The notes below the pieces were generated by a model. The model was not told where the DNA came from. It was given only the letters and a program-made list of their open reading frames with translations, and did not search any database. The position numbers were made by a program, and so were the translations under genes. Positions 44,615-53,228 of a DNA stretch of 64,000 nt are shown here, piece after piece. The stretch is from positions 414,492-478,491 of the forward strand of contig NZ_BOPG01000033.1 of the NCBI RefSeq assembly GCF_016863635.1, read 5' to 3'. The DNA comes from Virgisporangium aurantiacum (GTDB lineage: Bacteria; Actinomycetota; Actinomycetes; Mycobacteriales; Micromonosporaceae). Numbering within the stretch: the stretch's first letter is position 1; each line of letters begins with the position of its first letter.

Positions 44615-45544
44615 ATGGGTTACGCGGTGGTGCTGGGCGAGGCGTTGATCGACCTGTTGGAGACCGAGCTGTCCGACGGGGAACCGGGCTACCGGCCCGC
44701 CGTGGGCGGTGCCCCGTTCAACGTGGCGGTGGGGGTCGCGCGGCTGGGCGGCGGCGCCGAGTTCGTCGGCTCGGTCTCCACCGATCGGCTGGGCGAGCGG
44801 TTGCACGGCTTTCTGCTGAACAACGGGGTCGGTACGGGTGGCGCGAAGCGGGTGGGCGTCCCGACGACGCTCGCGCTCACCAGCTTCGCCGGCGCGGAGC
44901 CCGACTTCGCGTTCTACGGCGACTCGCACGGCATGCTCGGCCCCGACGATCTCGATCCGGCGCTGCTCGCCGGGGCCGACGTGGTGTACACGGGTTCCAT
45001 CGCGATGCTGCGACCGCCGACCCTCGCGGCGGCCCGGGCGGCCTGGAAGGTTCCCGGGCCGTGGCGCGTGTTCGACCCGAATGCCCGGCCGCGGCTACTC
45101 ACCGACGTCGCCGGGTACCGGGCGGTCGTCGAGGAGTTCGCGGCGGGCGCCGACCTCATGAAGCTCAGCGCGGCCGACGCCACGGTGCTCTGGGACGCCG
45201 ACGAGGCGACGGTGGCCGCCCGCCTCGCCGATCTCGGGGCCGGAACCGTGGTGGTCACCCGCGGAGCGGCGGGTGCGCTGCTCCGGAGCGAAGGCACGGT
45301 GGAGGAGATTCCGGCGCCCCGGGTCGTGGCGATCGACGCCACCGGCGCGGGCGACTCGGTGATGGCGGCGCTGATCCACGGGCTGCTGCTCACCGGTCGC
45401 GGTACCCGGCCCGACTGGCCGGCGCTCGTGCGGTACGCGCTGGCGGTCGGTGCGCTCACCGTCGAGGGGCGTGGCGGTGCGACGGCGCTACCCACCGCCG
45501 AACGGGTCCGGGGGCGCTTCCCGGAGGCCGTACCGACGAACTAG
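44615..45544 (+). CDS. PfkB-family sugar kinase (fructokinase-like)
   Basis: 309 aa. N-terminal GEALIDLLE and GGAPFNVAVGVARLGG match the substrate lid and sugar site; the ATP/anion hole is DATGAGDSVMAALIHGLL (about residues 244-261) with the catalytic Asp. The substrate is probably fructose or another furanose; unproven. ATG at 44615, 20 nt after the AKR stop, so perhaps the same transcript. It ends in a CTAG shared with the convergent gene. Confidence 0.88.
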   Translation: MGYAVVLGEALIDLLETELSDGEPGYRPAVGGAPFNVAVGVARLGGGAEFVGSVSTDRLGERLHGFLLNNGVGTGGAKRVGVPTTLALTSFAGAEPDFAFYGDSHGMLGPDDLDPALLAGADVVYTGSIAMLRPPTLAAARAAWKVPGPWRVFDPNARPRLLTDVAGYRAVVEEFAAGADLMKLSAADATVLWDADEATVAARLADLGAGTVVVTRGAAGALLRSEGTVEEIPAPRVVAIDATGAGDSVMAALIHGLLLTGRGTRPDWPALVRYALAVGALTVEGRGGATALPTAERVRGRFPEAVPTN

Positions 45545-46353
45545 AGCATCGCGTCGTCCAGCTCGGCGTAGCCGCGGGCGACCGCCGCGGCGGCGGTCTC
45601 GAACTCGTAGCCGCACTTGCGCACCACCTCGTCGGCGGGCACGCCGTCGGCGTGGGCCTCCCGGATGAGCCACGACAGGGCGGCCAGTTCGTCGTGCTGG
45701 CCGTGCACGAACGCGGCGTCGCACACGGCGCCGTGGCCGGGCACCACGATCCGCGGGTCCAGCGCGAGGAGCGCGGTGACGGCCGCCGGCCACTCCAGGG
45801 GGTAGCCGCCCTCGAACTGGGGCGGTCCGCTCTCCTCGACCAGGTCGCCGGCCACCACCACAGCGGCGTCGGGCACGTGGGCCACCACGTCGCCGGCGGT
45901 GTGGCCGCGGCCGGGGTGCAGCAGCACCACCCGCCGGCCGCCGAGGTCGAGGGTCTCCTCGCGCACCACGTGCCGGTCGGGGAGCCGCACCGAGGTGGTG
46001 CGGAGGTCGTCGAGGCCGGCGTGGGTCGGTGCCCACTCGCGCCAGAGTTCGGTGGGGTCGGCGGCGGCCAGGAACGCGATGGTCTCGGGGTGGGCGTACA
46101 CGGGTGCGGAGAAAGGGGGCGCGGCGAACACGGCGTTGCCGAAGCAGTGGTCGAAGTGGTGATGGGTGTTCAGCACCGCCAGGGGCCGGTCGGTCAGCGC
46201 CGTCACCGCCGCCGCGAGTTCGCGGGCCTGCGCGGTGGTGGCCAGGGTGTCGACGAGCAGGGCCCGCTCGTCGCCCACCACCAGCGTGACGTTGACGTCG
46301 AGCACCGGGTACCGCAGCACGAACACGCGGTCGGCGACCTCAACGAAGCTCAT
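45541..46353 (-). CDS. Metallo-beta-lactamase-fold hydrolase
   Basis: 270 aa with the zinc motif NTHHHFDHCFGN (about residues 62-73), HPGRGHTAGDVV, AGDLVEE and the later VVPGHGAVC. Many functions share this fold (glyoxalase II-like, arylsulfatase-like); substrate not assigned. Its ATG overlaps the stop of the upstream thioesterase gene (ATGA), so the pair may act on one thioester pathway. Stops on the same CTAG as the sugar kinase. Confidence 0.85.
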   Translation of the reverse strand: MSFVEVADRVFVLRYPVLDVNVTLVVGDERALLVDTLATTAQARELAAAVTALTDRPLAVLNTHHHFDHCFGNAVFAAPPFSAPVYAHPETIAFLAAADPTELWREWAPTHAGLDDLRTTSVRLPDRHVVREETLDLGGRRVVLLHPGRGHTAGDVVAHVPDAAVVVAGDLVEESGPPQFEGGYPLEWPAAVTALLALDPRIVVPGHGAVCDAAFVHGQHDELAALSWLIREAHADGVPADEVVRKCGYEFETAAAAVARGYAELDDAML

Positions 46354-46733
46354 GCGCCCAGCGCCGTCTCGAGGAACTTGCTCCGGTTCACCAGCACGCG
46401 CTCGACGCGGGCCTCCGCCACGACGACGTCGCCCTCCTTGACGATGACGTCGAACGTGAGCCGCCGCCCGTCGACCGTCACCAGCGTGGCGGCGGCCAGC
46501 ACGGTGCGGCCGATCGGCGTCGGTGCCTTGTGCGACAGCTCCACCCGCGTACCGACCGTGGTGGTACCCGACTCGAGCCGGCGGGCCAGCGCCCGTACCG
46601 TGGCCGCCTCGGCGAGGGCCAGCACCCGCGGCGTCGCGAGCACCGGAACGTCGCCGGAGCCGACGGTCTGCGCGGTGTCGGCATCGGTCACGGTCAGTTC
46701 GAGCTGCGCCGACGCACCTACCCAGGACTCCAT
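46350..46733 (-). CDS. FlK-like hot-dog thioesterase
   Basis: 127 aa. Single hot-dog fold resembling fluoroacetyl-CoA thioesterase FlK: VLATPRVLALAEAATVRAL (about residues 31-49), THVGTRVELSH-type GTRVELSHKAPTPIG and a C-terminal KEGDVVVAEARVERVLVN. It hydrolyses an acyl-CoA of unknown kind. ATG at 46733, 14 nt back-to-back with the sirtuin start on the other strand. Confidence 0.82.
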   Translation of the reverse strand: MESWVGASAQLELTVTDADTAQTVGSGDVPVLATPRVLALAEAATVRALARRLESGTTTVGTRVELSHKAPTPIGRTVLAAATLVTVDGRRLTFDVIVKEGDVVVAEARVERVLVNRSKFLETALGA

Positions 46734-46747
46734 GGTGGAATCGTGCC

Positions 46748-47506
46748 ATGCTCCCCAATTGGCTCGGCGCCGCCCGCAGCGTCACCGTGCTGACCGGCGC
46801 CGGCATCTCCACCGACTCGGGCATCCCCGACTTCCGCGGGCCGCAGGGCGTGTGGACCAGGGACCCGAACGCGGCCGCGATGTTCACGATCGACAACTAC
46901 GTCGCCGACCCCGAGATCCGGCGGCAGGCGTGGCGGAACCGGCGCGAGCACGCGGCGTGGACGGCGGAGCCGAACGCGGGGCACGCGGCGCTCGTCGAGC
47001 TCGAGCGGGCGGGGCGGTTGCGGTCGATCGTCACGCAGAACATCGACGGCCTGCACCAGAAGGCCGGGTCCGACCCGGGCAAGGTCATCGAGATCCACGG
47101 GACGCTGTGGCAGGCCATCTGCCTGAGCTGCGGCAACCGGACGACCATGGCGGAGACGCTGGCCCGGGTCGACGCCGGCGAGGAGGATCCGCCCTGCGGG
47201 CTGTGCGGCGGCATCCTGAAGTCGGCCACGATCTCGTTCGGGCAGGCGCTGGAGCCCGACGTGCTGCGGGCCGCGGTACGGGCGGCGCAGGACTGCGACC
47301 TGCTGCTCGCCGTCGGCACGTCGCTCACCGTGCACCCGGCGGCCGGTCTGGTCGATCTGGCGCGGGCGGCCGGCGCCCGGTTCGTCGTGATCAACGGGCA
47401 GCCCACCCCGTACGACCCGGTGGCCGACGCCGTGCTCAGGGAGCCCATCAGCCTGTCGTTACCCGTCCTGGTGGACGCCGTCAAGGACGGCGCGAGCGGT
47501 CGTTAA
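46748..47506 (+). CDS. NAD-dependent protein deacetylase (sirtuin)
   Basis: 252 aa SIR2 deacetylase. NAD pocket TGAGISTDSGIPDFRG (about residues 16-31), TQNIDGLHQKAG, catalytic histidine in IEIHGTLW, zinc ribbon CLSCG ... CGLCGG and GTSLTVHPAAGL. Removes acyl groups from lysine using NAD. ATG at 46748 with GGTGGAA upstream. Followed 11 nt later by the PAP2 gene. Confidence 0.93.
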   Translation: MLPNWLGAARSVTVLTGAGISTDSGIPDFRGPQGVWTRDPNAAAMFTIDNYVADPEIRRQAWRNRREHAAWTAEPNAGHAALVELERAGRLRSIVTQNIDGLHQKAGSDPGKVIEIHGTLWQAICLSCGNRTTMAETLARVDAGEEDPPCGLCGGILKSATISFGQALEPDVLRAAVRAAQDCDLLLAVGTSLTVHPAAGLVDLARAAGARFVVINGQPTPYDPVADAVLREPISLSLPVLVDAVKDGASGR

Positions 47507-47517
47507 CCTTGGGGGCG

Positions 47518-48501
47518 ATGACCGCCACCGCACAGGCCCCACCCGAACGGCCGGGCGACGACGATCGGATCCGACGGAAGCGGACCATCGCGATCACCCT
47601 CTGGATCGTCGGCTTCGTCGCGTGGTGGGTGTTCCTGGGGCTTCCGCTCACCGATCCGATTCTCGCGTTCGGCTGGCTCTGGCTGGCCACGATCGCGATC
47701 CGGATCGACCAGCCCCGGCGGGTGCACCTGCAGTTCGCCCGCGACTGGCTGCCGGTCGTGGTGCTGCTCGTCGGCTACAACCTGTCCCGGGGACTGGCCG
47801 ACCAGGGCCGCTCCCCGCACGCGTTCGAACTGGTCGAGGCCGACCGGTTCATGTTCGACGGGCACGTGCCCACCGTGTGGCTCCAGCAGCACCTGTACGA
47901 CCCGGACTCGATCCGCTGGTACGACGTCCTCGCCAGTTGGGTGTACTTCTCGCACTTCGTCGCGGCGCTGGGCGTCGCGGTGGTGCTGTGGCTGCGGCGG
48001 CGGGCGCTGTGGGCGGCGTTCATGCGACGCTGGTTCGCGCTGTCGGCGCTGGGGCTGATCACCTACTTCGCCTACCCGGCGGCACCGCCGTGGTGGGCTT
48101 CCAAGTTCGGCCTGCTGCCCGAGGTGGCCAGGATCTCGACGCGGGGCTGGCAGGCGATCGGCCTGCACGGTGCGGGGAACGTCCTGAACGCGGGCCAGTG
48201 GGCGGCGAACCCGGTGGCGGCGATGCCGTCGCTGCACACGGCGTTCGCCCTGTTCGTGGTGGTGTTCTTCTTCGGCCGGATCCGCCGGCGGTGGTGGCCG
48301 GTGCTGCTCGCCTATCCGGCGGCGATGACGTTCACGCTGGTGTACACCGGCGAGCACTACGTGATCGACGTGCTGGTGGGCTGGGTGTACGTCGGGCTGG
48401 CGTTCGCGCTCTGCGCGCTGGGGGAGCGCTGGTGGCGGAGGCGGCGCTCGTCGGACCGGGCGGTCCGCGACGACTCCGCCAGGTCGCCCGCCGACCCGTA
48501 G
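47518..48501 (+). CDS. PAP2-family membrane phosphatase
   Basis: 327 aa with about six membrane helices. The phosphatase motifs are AMPSLHTAFALF (about residues 236-247) and GEHYVIDVLVGW (about 279-290); the upstream KxxxxxxRP motif is not clear. The AUR1-like PPWWAS region and length fit the inositol-phosphorylceramide synthase-like branch (PAP2_3). ATG at 47518 has GGGGG close upstream. The last 145 nt overlap the convergent PH-domain gene. Confidence 0.85.
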   Translation: MTATAQAPPERPGDDDRIRRKRTIAITLWIVGFVAWWVFLGLPLTDPILAFGWLWLATIAIRIDQPRRVHLQFARDWLPVVVLLVGYNLSRGLADQGRSPHAFELVEADRFMFDGHVPTVWLQQHLYDPDSIRWYDVLASWVYFSHFVAALGVAVVLWLRRRALWAAFMRRWFALSALGLITYFAYPAAPPWWASKFGLLPEVARISTRGWQAIGLHGAGNVLNAGQWAANPVAAMPSLHTAFALFVVVFFFGRIRRRWWPVLLAYPAAMTFTLVYTGEHYVIDVLVGWVYVGLAFALCALGERWWRRRRSSDRAVRDDSARSPADP

Positions 48502-49748
48502 GCCTGGACGACGTCGCGGTCGCGGCCGACCGTCCGGATGCTGCCGGGCGTGTCGACGTGCACGTCGGCCAGCCCGAGGCGGCGTTGCACCGGTCCCTGC
48601 ACCACCCGGACGCTCTGCACCCGGGCGAGCTTCGCGATCACGAGCCGGTCCGTCACCCAGCCGTCGCGCGCCACGACCACGGTCGCGGTCCGCCCGAACG
48701 AGCGCTTGCGGCGGGCCAGCGGAGACACCAGCCGGGCCCGGTCCGGCACCGGTTCCAGCGGCAGGTCGTCGATGTCGACGCCGTCGAGGACCCGCGCGAT
48801 GACCCGTCGGGTGGTCGCCCAGTCGGCGACCGGCAGCAGCACGCTCCCGCGGACGCCCTGGTCGGCGGCGTCGCCCCCGTAGCCGGCCACGTCGATCTTG
48901 GCCCGCACCCAGCCGAACGGTCGCCACAGCAGCGGCCGCGTCACCGCGACCACCTGGACCCGCATGGGCGGCACGGTCTGGCTGCGGGTGTCGACGAGGC
49001 CGTGCCGCAGCCGCAGGCCGGAGTCGTCGATGGCGATGCGGAAGTTCCACTGCGCGAAGATCCGGCGCAGCGGCGGCAGCACCACACCGAACATGGCGGT
49101 GGCCGCGCTGGCGACGCCGACCACGCTCCACGTGGGCGGATCGTTGACCATCGTGAGCCCGGTGACGAGCAGCGCCACCGGCACGAACAGCACCGGCGGG
49201 CTGAGCACGTTCGCCAGCAGCACGTGCCCGTTGTCGACGGCGTGGATCGGCGTCTCGGTGGGCTCCCCGGCGGCCGGCCCGGTCGCCGTCGCACCGGTCG
49301 ACAGCGCGAGCAGTCGCCGCCGGAGGTCCGCGGCCTCGGTGACGCCGAGGAACGCCAGCGGCGCCTCCGTCTTCGACGCCCCGATGACCTCCAGCCGGAG
49401 CTCCGCCACGCCCGTGAGGCGGGCGAGGAGCGGCCGGTTGACGTCGATCGCCTGTACCCGCTCGAGCGGGATCGACCGGGTCCGCCGCCAGATCAGTCCC
49501 TCGTAGACCCGCAGCTCCCGGCCGACCACCTCGAAGCCGGTGACCAGCCAGCTCACGGCGGCGAGCACGAACGTCACGACCAGGATCCCGGCCACGACCG
49601 CCAGCCAGTGCAGGAAGCCGAGCTGGTCGTAGCCCTGCCACGAGATCGCGGCGACGGCGACGGCGAGCATCTTCGCGCCCTTGAGCGGCGGCGTGAACGG
49701 GTGCAACCGCCGCCGCGGCAGGTGATCGCCGTTCGAGAACGAGGTCAC
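48357..49748 (-). CDS. Large bacterial PH (YdbT/DUF304) membrane protein
   Basis: 463 aa. Two hydrophobic pairs (about residues 25-62 and 175-235) alternate with three PH-like domains marked by the YdbT pattern (GRELRVYEGLIWRRTRSIPLERVQAIDV and RLVIAKLARVQSVRVVQGPVQRRLGLADV in part). GTG at 49748. It follows another PH gene on the same strand after 103 nt filled with hairpins. The C-terminus overlaps the PAP2 gene by 145 nt; the last 40 residues are poorly conserved in style and could be an extension past the original end. Confidence 0.82.
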   Translation of the reverse strand: MTSFSNGDHLPRRRLHPFTPPLKGAKMLAVAVAAISWQGYDQLGFLHWLAVVAGILVVTFVLAAVSWLVTGFEVVGRELRVYEGLIWRRTRSIPLERVQAIDVNRPLLARLTGVAELRLEVIGASKTEAPLAFLGVTEAADLRRRLLALSTGATATGPAAGEPTETPIHAVDNGHVLLANVLSPPVLFVPVALLVTGLTMVNDPPTWSVVGVASAATAMFGVVLPPLRRIFAQWNFRIAIDDSGLRLRHGLVDTRSQTVPPMRVQVVAVTRPLLWRPFGWVRAKIDVAGYGGDAADQGVRGSVLLPVADWATTRRVIARVLDGVDIDDLPLEPVPDRARLVSPLARRKRSFGRTATVVVARDGWVTDRLVIAKLARVQSVRVVQGPVQRRLGLADVHVDTPGSIRTVGRDRDVVQAYGSAGDLAESSRTARSDERRLRHQRSPSAQSANASPTYTQPTSTSIT

Positions 49749-49750
49749 GG

Positions 49751-49815
49751 CCGCAACTCGCTCCGCGAGATGCGGCCTTGGAGTCGACGCGATCGCTCCG
49801 CGAGCGCGTCGACTC
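49751..49815. repeat. Two tandem hairpins between the PH genes
   Basis: Hairpin 1 lies at 49751-49775 (CCGCA...CTCG / CGAG...TGCGG). Hairpin 2 has perfect 11-bp arms, GAGTCGACGCG (49781-49791) and CGCGTCGACTC (49805-49815). Both loops include the same TCGCTCCGCGAG (49758-49769 and 49793-49804). It may set the relative expression of the two genes. Confidence 0.55.
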
Positions 49816-49851
49816 CGCTGCGCTGAATGGTGCCCTCGCACAAGTGCTCGG

Positions 49852-50364
49852 TCACAGGCCCTCCGCCCGGGTCTCCCCGAGCGCGGCCAGCCGGTCGCGG
49901 AGCCGGGCGGCTTCGGCGGCCTCCAGGCCGGGGATGCGCGCGTCGGAACCGGCCGCGGCCGTGTGCAGTTCCACCGTCGCCAGGCGGAACATGCGCTCGA
50001 GCGGGCCGGCGCTCACGTCGACGAACTGCATGCGGGCGTACGGGACGATCGACAGCCGGCGCACCATGAGCCCGTGCCGCACCAGCAGGTCGTCGTCGCG
50101 CTCGGCGTACCCCCAGCTGCGGACGGAGCGGACGATCACCACCGCGCGCGTCGCGCCGAGCACCAGCACCGCCGCGGCCGCCGCGAGCAGCGGCCACACG
50201 TCGAAGAACAGCCAGAGGACGGCCGGGACCGCGGTGAGGACGAGCACCATGGCGCCGAGCTGGATCTCCTCGACCGCGATGAACCGGCCGGACACCGGCC
50301 GCCATTCGACGGTGAGCGGCCACGGCTGCAGCGGATCGACGGGTGGCGACGCGACATCGGTCAC
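49852..50364 (-). CDS. Small bacterial PH-domain membrane protein
   Basis: 170 aa: two membrane helices (about residues 38-72) followed by one PH domain (YAERDDDLLVRHGLMVRRLSIVPYARMQFVDVSAGPLERMFRLATVEL in pieces), the YdbS type that partners YdbT. GTG at 50364. It is 20 nt after the stop of the preceding zinc-site protein gene, and probably acts with the larger PH protein downstream. Confidence 0.85.
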   Translation of the reverse strand: MTDVASPPVDPLQPWPLTVEWRPVSGRFIAVEEIQLGAMVLVLTAVPAVLWLFFDVWPLLAAAAAVLVLGATRAVVIVRSVRSWGYAERDDDLLVRHGLMVRRLSIVPYARMQFVDVSAGPLERMFRLATVELHTAAAGSDARIPGLEAAEAARLRDRLAALGETRAEGL

Positions 50365-50384
50365 CCGTCCACCCTATGCGGTGC

Positions 50385-50624
50385 TCATTCGGCTGCCAGC
50401 GGTTCGACCTCGCGCAGGAACTGACGGGCGCGCAGGAAGTCGCCGAGGCTGGTGAGGTGGGCGTCGCAGGCCAGCCAGGTCTTGCGGCGATCGGGCGTGT
50501 GCAGCTTCGGGTTGTTCCACCGCAACGCGTGGACGGCCGGGTTGCGACAGCCGCGGGCCGAACAGATCAGCGGTTCCTCGGATAGCTGCACCTGTGAATA
50601 CTGCCAGGTCTGCGCCGGAACCAT
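50385..50624 (-). CDS. Small conserved actinobacterial protein with Cys/His site
   Basis: 79 aa: MVPAQTWQYSQVQLSEEPL, then CSARGCRN, CDAHLTSLGDFLRARQFL. The three cysteines and two histidines could bind zinc. Similar short proteins are often mislabelled acetone carboxylase; their role is unknown. ATG at 50624 has no good ribosome site and starts only 9 nt after the T-run of the attenuator-like RNA element upstream. Confidence 0.75.
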   Translation of the reverse strand: MVPAQTWQYSQVQLSEEPLICSARGCRNPAVHALRWNNPKLHTPDRRKTWLACDAHLTSLGDFLRARQFLREVEPLAAE

Positions 50625-50633
50625 AACCGCCAA

Positions 50634-50708
50634 ATAAAAAGGCCAGGTCACGGGGACCTGGAAGATTAAGCGCCGGGCGGCCACGGGGGAAGCCGCCCGG
50701 CGACGCTT
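50634..50708 (-). ncRNA. Candidate two-hairpin small RNA or attenuator (6C-like)
   Basis: On the minus strand: hairpin 1 with perfect 11-bp arms CGCCGGGCGGC / GCCGCCCGGCG (50702-50671) and C-rich loop TTCCCCCGTG, a linker, hairpin 2 CCAGGTC / GACCTGG (50661-50643) with loop CCCGT, then CCTTTTTATTT. A -10 TACGAT (50717-50712) places the RNA start just before hairpin 1. The whole is about 75 nt. Actinobacterial 6C RNA also consists of two stem-loops with runs of C in the loops. Confidence 0.65.
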
Positions 50709-50711
50709 CAA

Positions 50712-50742
50712 ATCGTACCCTCATCGCACCGGTCCGTGTCTA
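50712..50742 (-). promoter_or_regulatory. Promoter of the small RNA
   Basis: Minus strand TAGACA (50742-50737), 19-nt spacer, TACGAT (50717-50712). It points into the two-hairpin element and, if read through, into the 79-aa gene and PH operon. Confidence 0.5.
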
Positions 50743-50878
50743 CCCGCGCCCGCTGTCCGTTCGGGCGGAACTCGGCAAACCGAAAGGTCGTCGGGTGTTT
50801 GGCGGGGCAGATCGGCACACGTGGGCGGGGCGTGCCACTCTTGTGGGGACCTGCGTACCAGTCGACCGTGGAGGACCG

Positions 50879-52255
50879 GTGGCCCAACCGACCACGCCCG
50901 CCAGCCCGGACCAGCCGGGGCCAGAGCAGAACCGCCCGACCTCGGGTGGTCCGGCTCCGGCTCAGCCGGCGTCCGACCGTCCGGAGCAGCATGGTTCGGC
51001 CACACCGACCTGGTCGGCCGCCGACCCGCATCCGGCCGCCGACGCGGCCACCGGCGCCGGCGCGGCTCCCGCGTCCGGCGCTCCGGCAACACCCGCGGCG
51101 CCGGTGGCGCCGGTGGCGCCGGTGGCACCCGCCGCCGGTCAGTCCGGGCCGAACGGCAACCACGGGCCGGCCCTCACGAAGACGACCACCCCGGCGCAGG
51201 ACGCGGGCGTCCTCGAGCGGGCGCTCTTCGAGGTCAAGAAGGTCATCGTCGGGCAGGACCGGATGATCGAGCGGATGTTCGTCTCGCTGCTCGCGCGGGG
51301 GCACTGCCTCCTGGAGGGCGTGCCCGGCGTCGCGAAGACGCTCGCCGTGGAGACGCTCGCCCGCGTGGTCGGCGGCACGTTCGCCCGCATCCAGTTCACG
51401 CCCGACCTGGTGCCGGCCGACATCGTCGGCACGCGCATCTACCGGCAGGGCAGCGAGAAGTTCGACGTCGAACTCGGCCCGGTGTTCGTCAACTTCCTGC
51501 TCGCCGACGAGATCAACCGGGCACCCGCCAAGGTGCAGTCGGCACTGCTGGAGGTCATGGCCGAGCGGCAGGTGTCGATCGGCGGCGAGACCTACCCGGT
51601 GCCCCGCCCGTTCCTGGTGATGGCCACCCAGAACCCGATCGAGCAGGAGGGGGTGTACCCGCTGCCCGAGGCGCAGCGCGACCGCTTCCTGATGAAGATC
51701 CTCGTCGGCTACCCCACCGACGCCGAGGAGCGCGAGATCGTCTACCGGGTCGGCGTGAAGACCCCGGAACCGACGCCGGTCCTCACCACCGAGGACCTGA
51801 TGGCCCTCCAGGCGAAGGCCGACGACGTGTTCGTGCACAACGCGCTCGTCGACTACGCCGTGCGACTGGTGCTCGCCACCCGGAGTCCTGTCGATCACGG
51901 GGTCCCCGAGGTGGCTCCGCTGATCCAGTACGGGGCGAGCCCACGCGCGTCCCTCGGCATCGTGCGCGCGACGCGCGCACTGGCCCTGCTCCGCGGCCGC
52001 GACTACGCCCTGCCCCAGGACGTGCAGCACATCGCGCCCGACATCCTGCGGCACCGGCTCGTGCTCTCCTACGACGCGTTGGCCGACGACATCCCGGCCG
52101 AGCACATCGTCGACCGGGTGCTGCAAGCGGTGCCGGCGCCCACGGTGGCGCCGCGCCAGAACTCGGTGCCGGTCGGCGCGGGGATGCCGGGCGGCCGCCC
52201 CATGGGCCCCCCGACCAACCAGATGGGCGGGCCGGCTTGGCCGGGCCGCATGTAG
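50879..52255 (+). CDS. MoxR-family AAA+ ATPase with a long disordered N-terminus
   Basis: 458 aa. The first 105 residues are Pro/Ala/Gln-rich with a triple APV repeat (APVAPVAPVAPA). The AAA+ core has Walker A EGVPGVAKT (about residues 143-151), Walker B LLADEINRAP, sensor 1 ATQNP and arginine finger QRDRF. MoxR chaperones help assemble or activate partner VWA proteins and metal centres. GTG at 50879 with GGAGG upstream. First gene of moxR - DUF58 - VWA, matching Rv1479-Rv1481 order. Confidence 0.9.
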   Translation: MAQPTTPASPDQPGPEQNRPTSGGPAPAQPASDRPEQHGSATPTWSAADPHPAADAATGAGAAPASGAPATPAAPVAPVAPVAPAAGQSGPNGNHGPALTKTTTPAQDAGVLERALFEVKKVIVGQDRMIERMFVSLLARGHCLLEGVPGVAKTLAVETLARVVGGTFARIQFTPDLVPADIVGTRIYRQGSEKFDVELGPVFVNFLLADEINRAPAKVQSALLEVMAERQVSIGGETYPVPRPFLVMATQNPIEQEGVYPLPEAQRDRFLMKILVGYPTDAEEREIVYRVGVKTPEPTPVLTTEDLMALQAKADDVFVHNALVDYAVRLVLATRSPVDHGVPEVAPLIQYGASPRASLGIVRATRALALLRGRDYALPQDVQHIAPDILRHRLVLSYDALADDIPAEHIVDRVLQAVPAPTVAPRQNSVPVGAGMPGGRPMGPPTNQMGGPAWPGRM

Positions 52256-52268
52256 CCGGGGTGGCCGC

Positions 52269-53228
52269 GTGAAGCTGTTCAACCGGTCCCCGAAACCGCC
52301 CGAACCCGAGGCGCACGGCGCGATCGCGCTCGACTCCGGCCGCGCGGAACTGGTCCTCAACCGGTTGCAACTGCTGATCACCCGCAAGCTCGACGGGCTG
52401 CTGCAGGGCGACTACCTCGGTCTCCTGCCCGGCCCGGGCACCGAGGCGGGGGAGTCCCGCGAGTACCGGCCCGGCGACGACGTGCGCCGGATGGACTGGC
52501 CGGTGACCGCCCGCACCACGATGCCGCACGTCCGGCAGACCACCGCCGACCGCGAACTCGAAGCGTGGATGGCCATCGACCTGTCCGCCAGCCTCGACTT
52601 CGGCACCGCCAAGTACCTCAAGCGCGACCTGGCGCTGGCCGCCGCGGCGGCGATCACGCACCTCACCGTGCGCGGCGGCAACCGGATCGGGGCGGTGGTC
52701 GGCACGTCGGCCGCGATCACCCGGATGCCGGCCCGGCCCGGCCGGAAAGATGCTCAGGGACTGCTGCGCAGCATCGCCCGCGTCGAACCGCGGCCCGGCC
52801 GGGCGAGCCTCGGCGAGCTGATCGACGCGCTCAACCGCCCGCCGCGGCGGCGCGGGCAGGCCGTGGTCATCTCCGACTTCATGACGCCGGTCGACGAGTG
52901 GGCCCGGCCGCTGCGCAAGCTCGGCGTGCGGCACGACCTGCTGGTCGTCGAGATCGTCGACCCGCGGGAACTGGAACTGCCCGACGTCGGCGTGATGGTC
53001 TTCGCCGACCCGGAGACCGGCCGGGTGCACGAGGTCCAGACGGCCGACCCGGTACTTCGGGCGAAATACGCGCACGCCGCCGCCACCCAGCGGGCCGAGA
53101 TAGCCTCGGCGGTACGCGCCGCCGGCGCCGCACATCTGCGTTTGAGGACCGATTCCGACTGGCTGATCGACATCGTGCGTTTCGTCGCCGCCCAGCGGCA
53201 CGCACGCACCAGGGGGACCGCTCGATGA
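52269..53228 (+). CDS. DUF58 domain protein
   Basis: 319 aa cytoplasmic or membrane-associated partner of MoxR. DUF58 core: YRPGDDVRRMDWPVTART (about residues 67-84) and the following WMAIDLSASLDFG, a VWA-like metal site. GTG at 52269. Its stop overlaps the VWA gene start (ATGA), so the three proteins are made together. Confidence 0.92.
   Translation: MKLFNRSPKPPEPEAHGAIALDSGRAELVLNRLQLLITRKLDGLLQGDYLGLLPGPGTEAGESREYRPGDDVRRMDWPVTARTTMPHVRQTTADRELEAWMAIDLSASLDFGTAKYLKRDLALAAAAAITHLTVRGGNRIGAVVGTSAAITRMPARPGRKDAQGLLRSIARVEPRPGRASLGELIDALNRPPRRRGQAVVISDFMTPVDEWARPLRKLGVRHDLLVVEIVDPRELELPDVGVMVFADPETGRVHEVQTADPVLRAKYAHAAATQRAEIASAVRAAGAAHLRLRTDSDWLIDIVRFVAAQRHARTRGTAR

Noticed and set aside
43870..47517. 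Very long plus-strand frame from 43870 that includes the PAP2 gene
   Set aside because: Only the last 327 codons (from ATG 47518) carry protein motifs; the rest is a shadow of the aldo/keto reductase, sugar kinase and neighbours.
50821..52272. Overlapping plus-strand frame inside the moxR gene
   Set aside because: Arg/Gly/Pro-rich +1 shadow; the AAA+ motifs are in the other frame.
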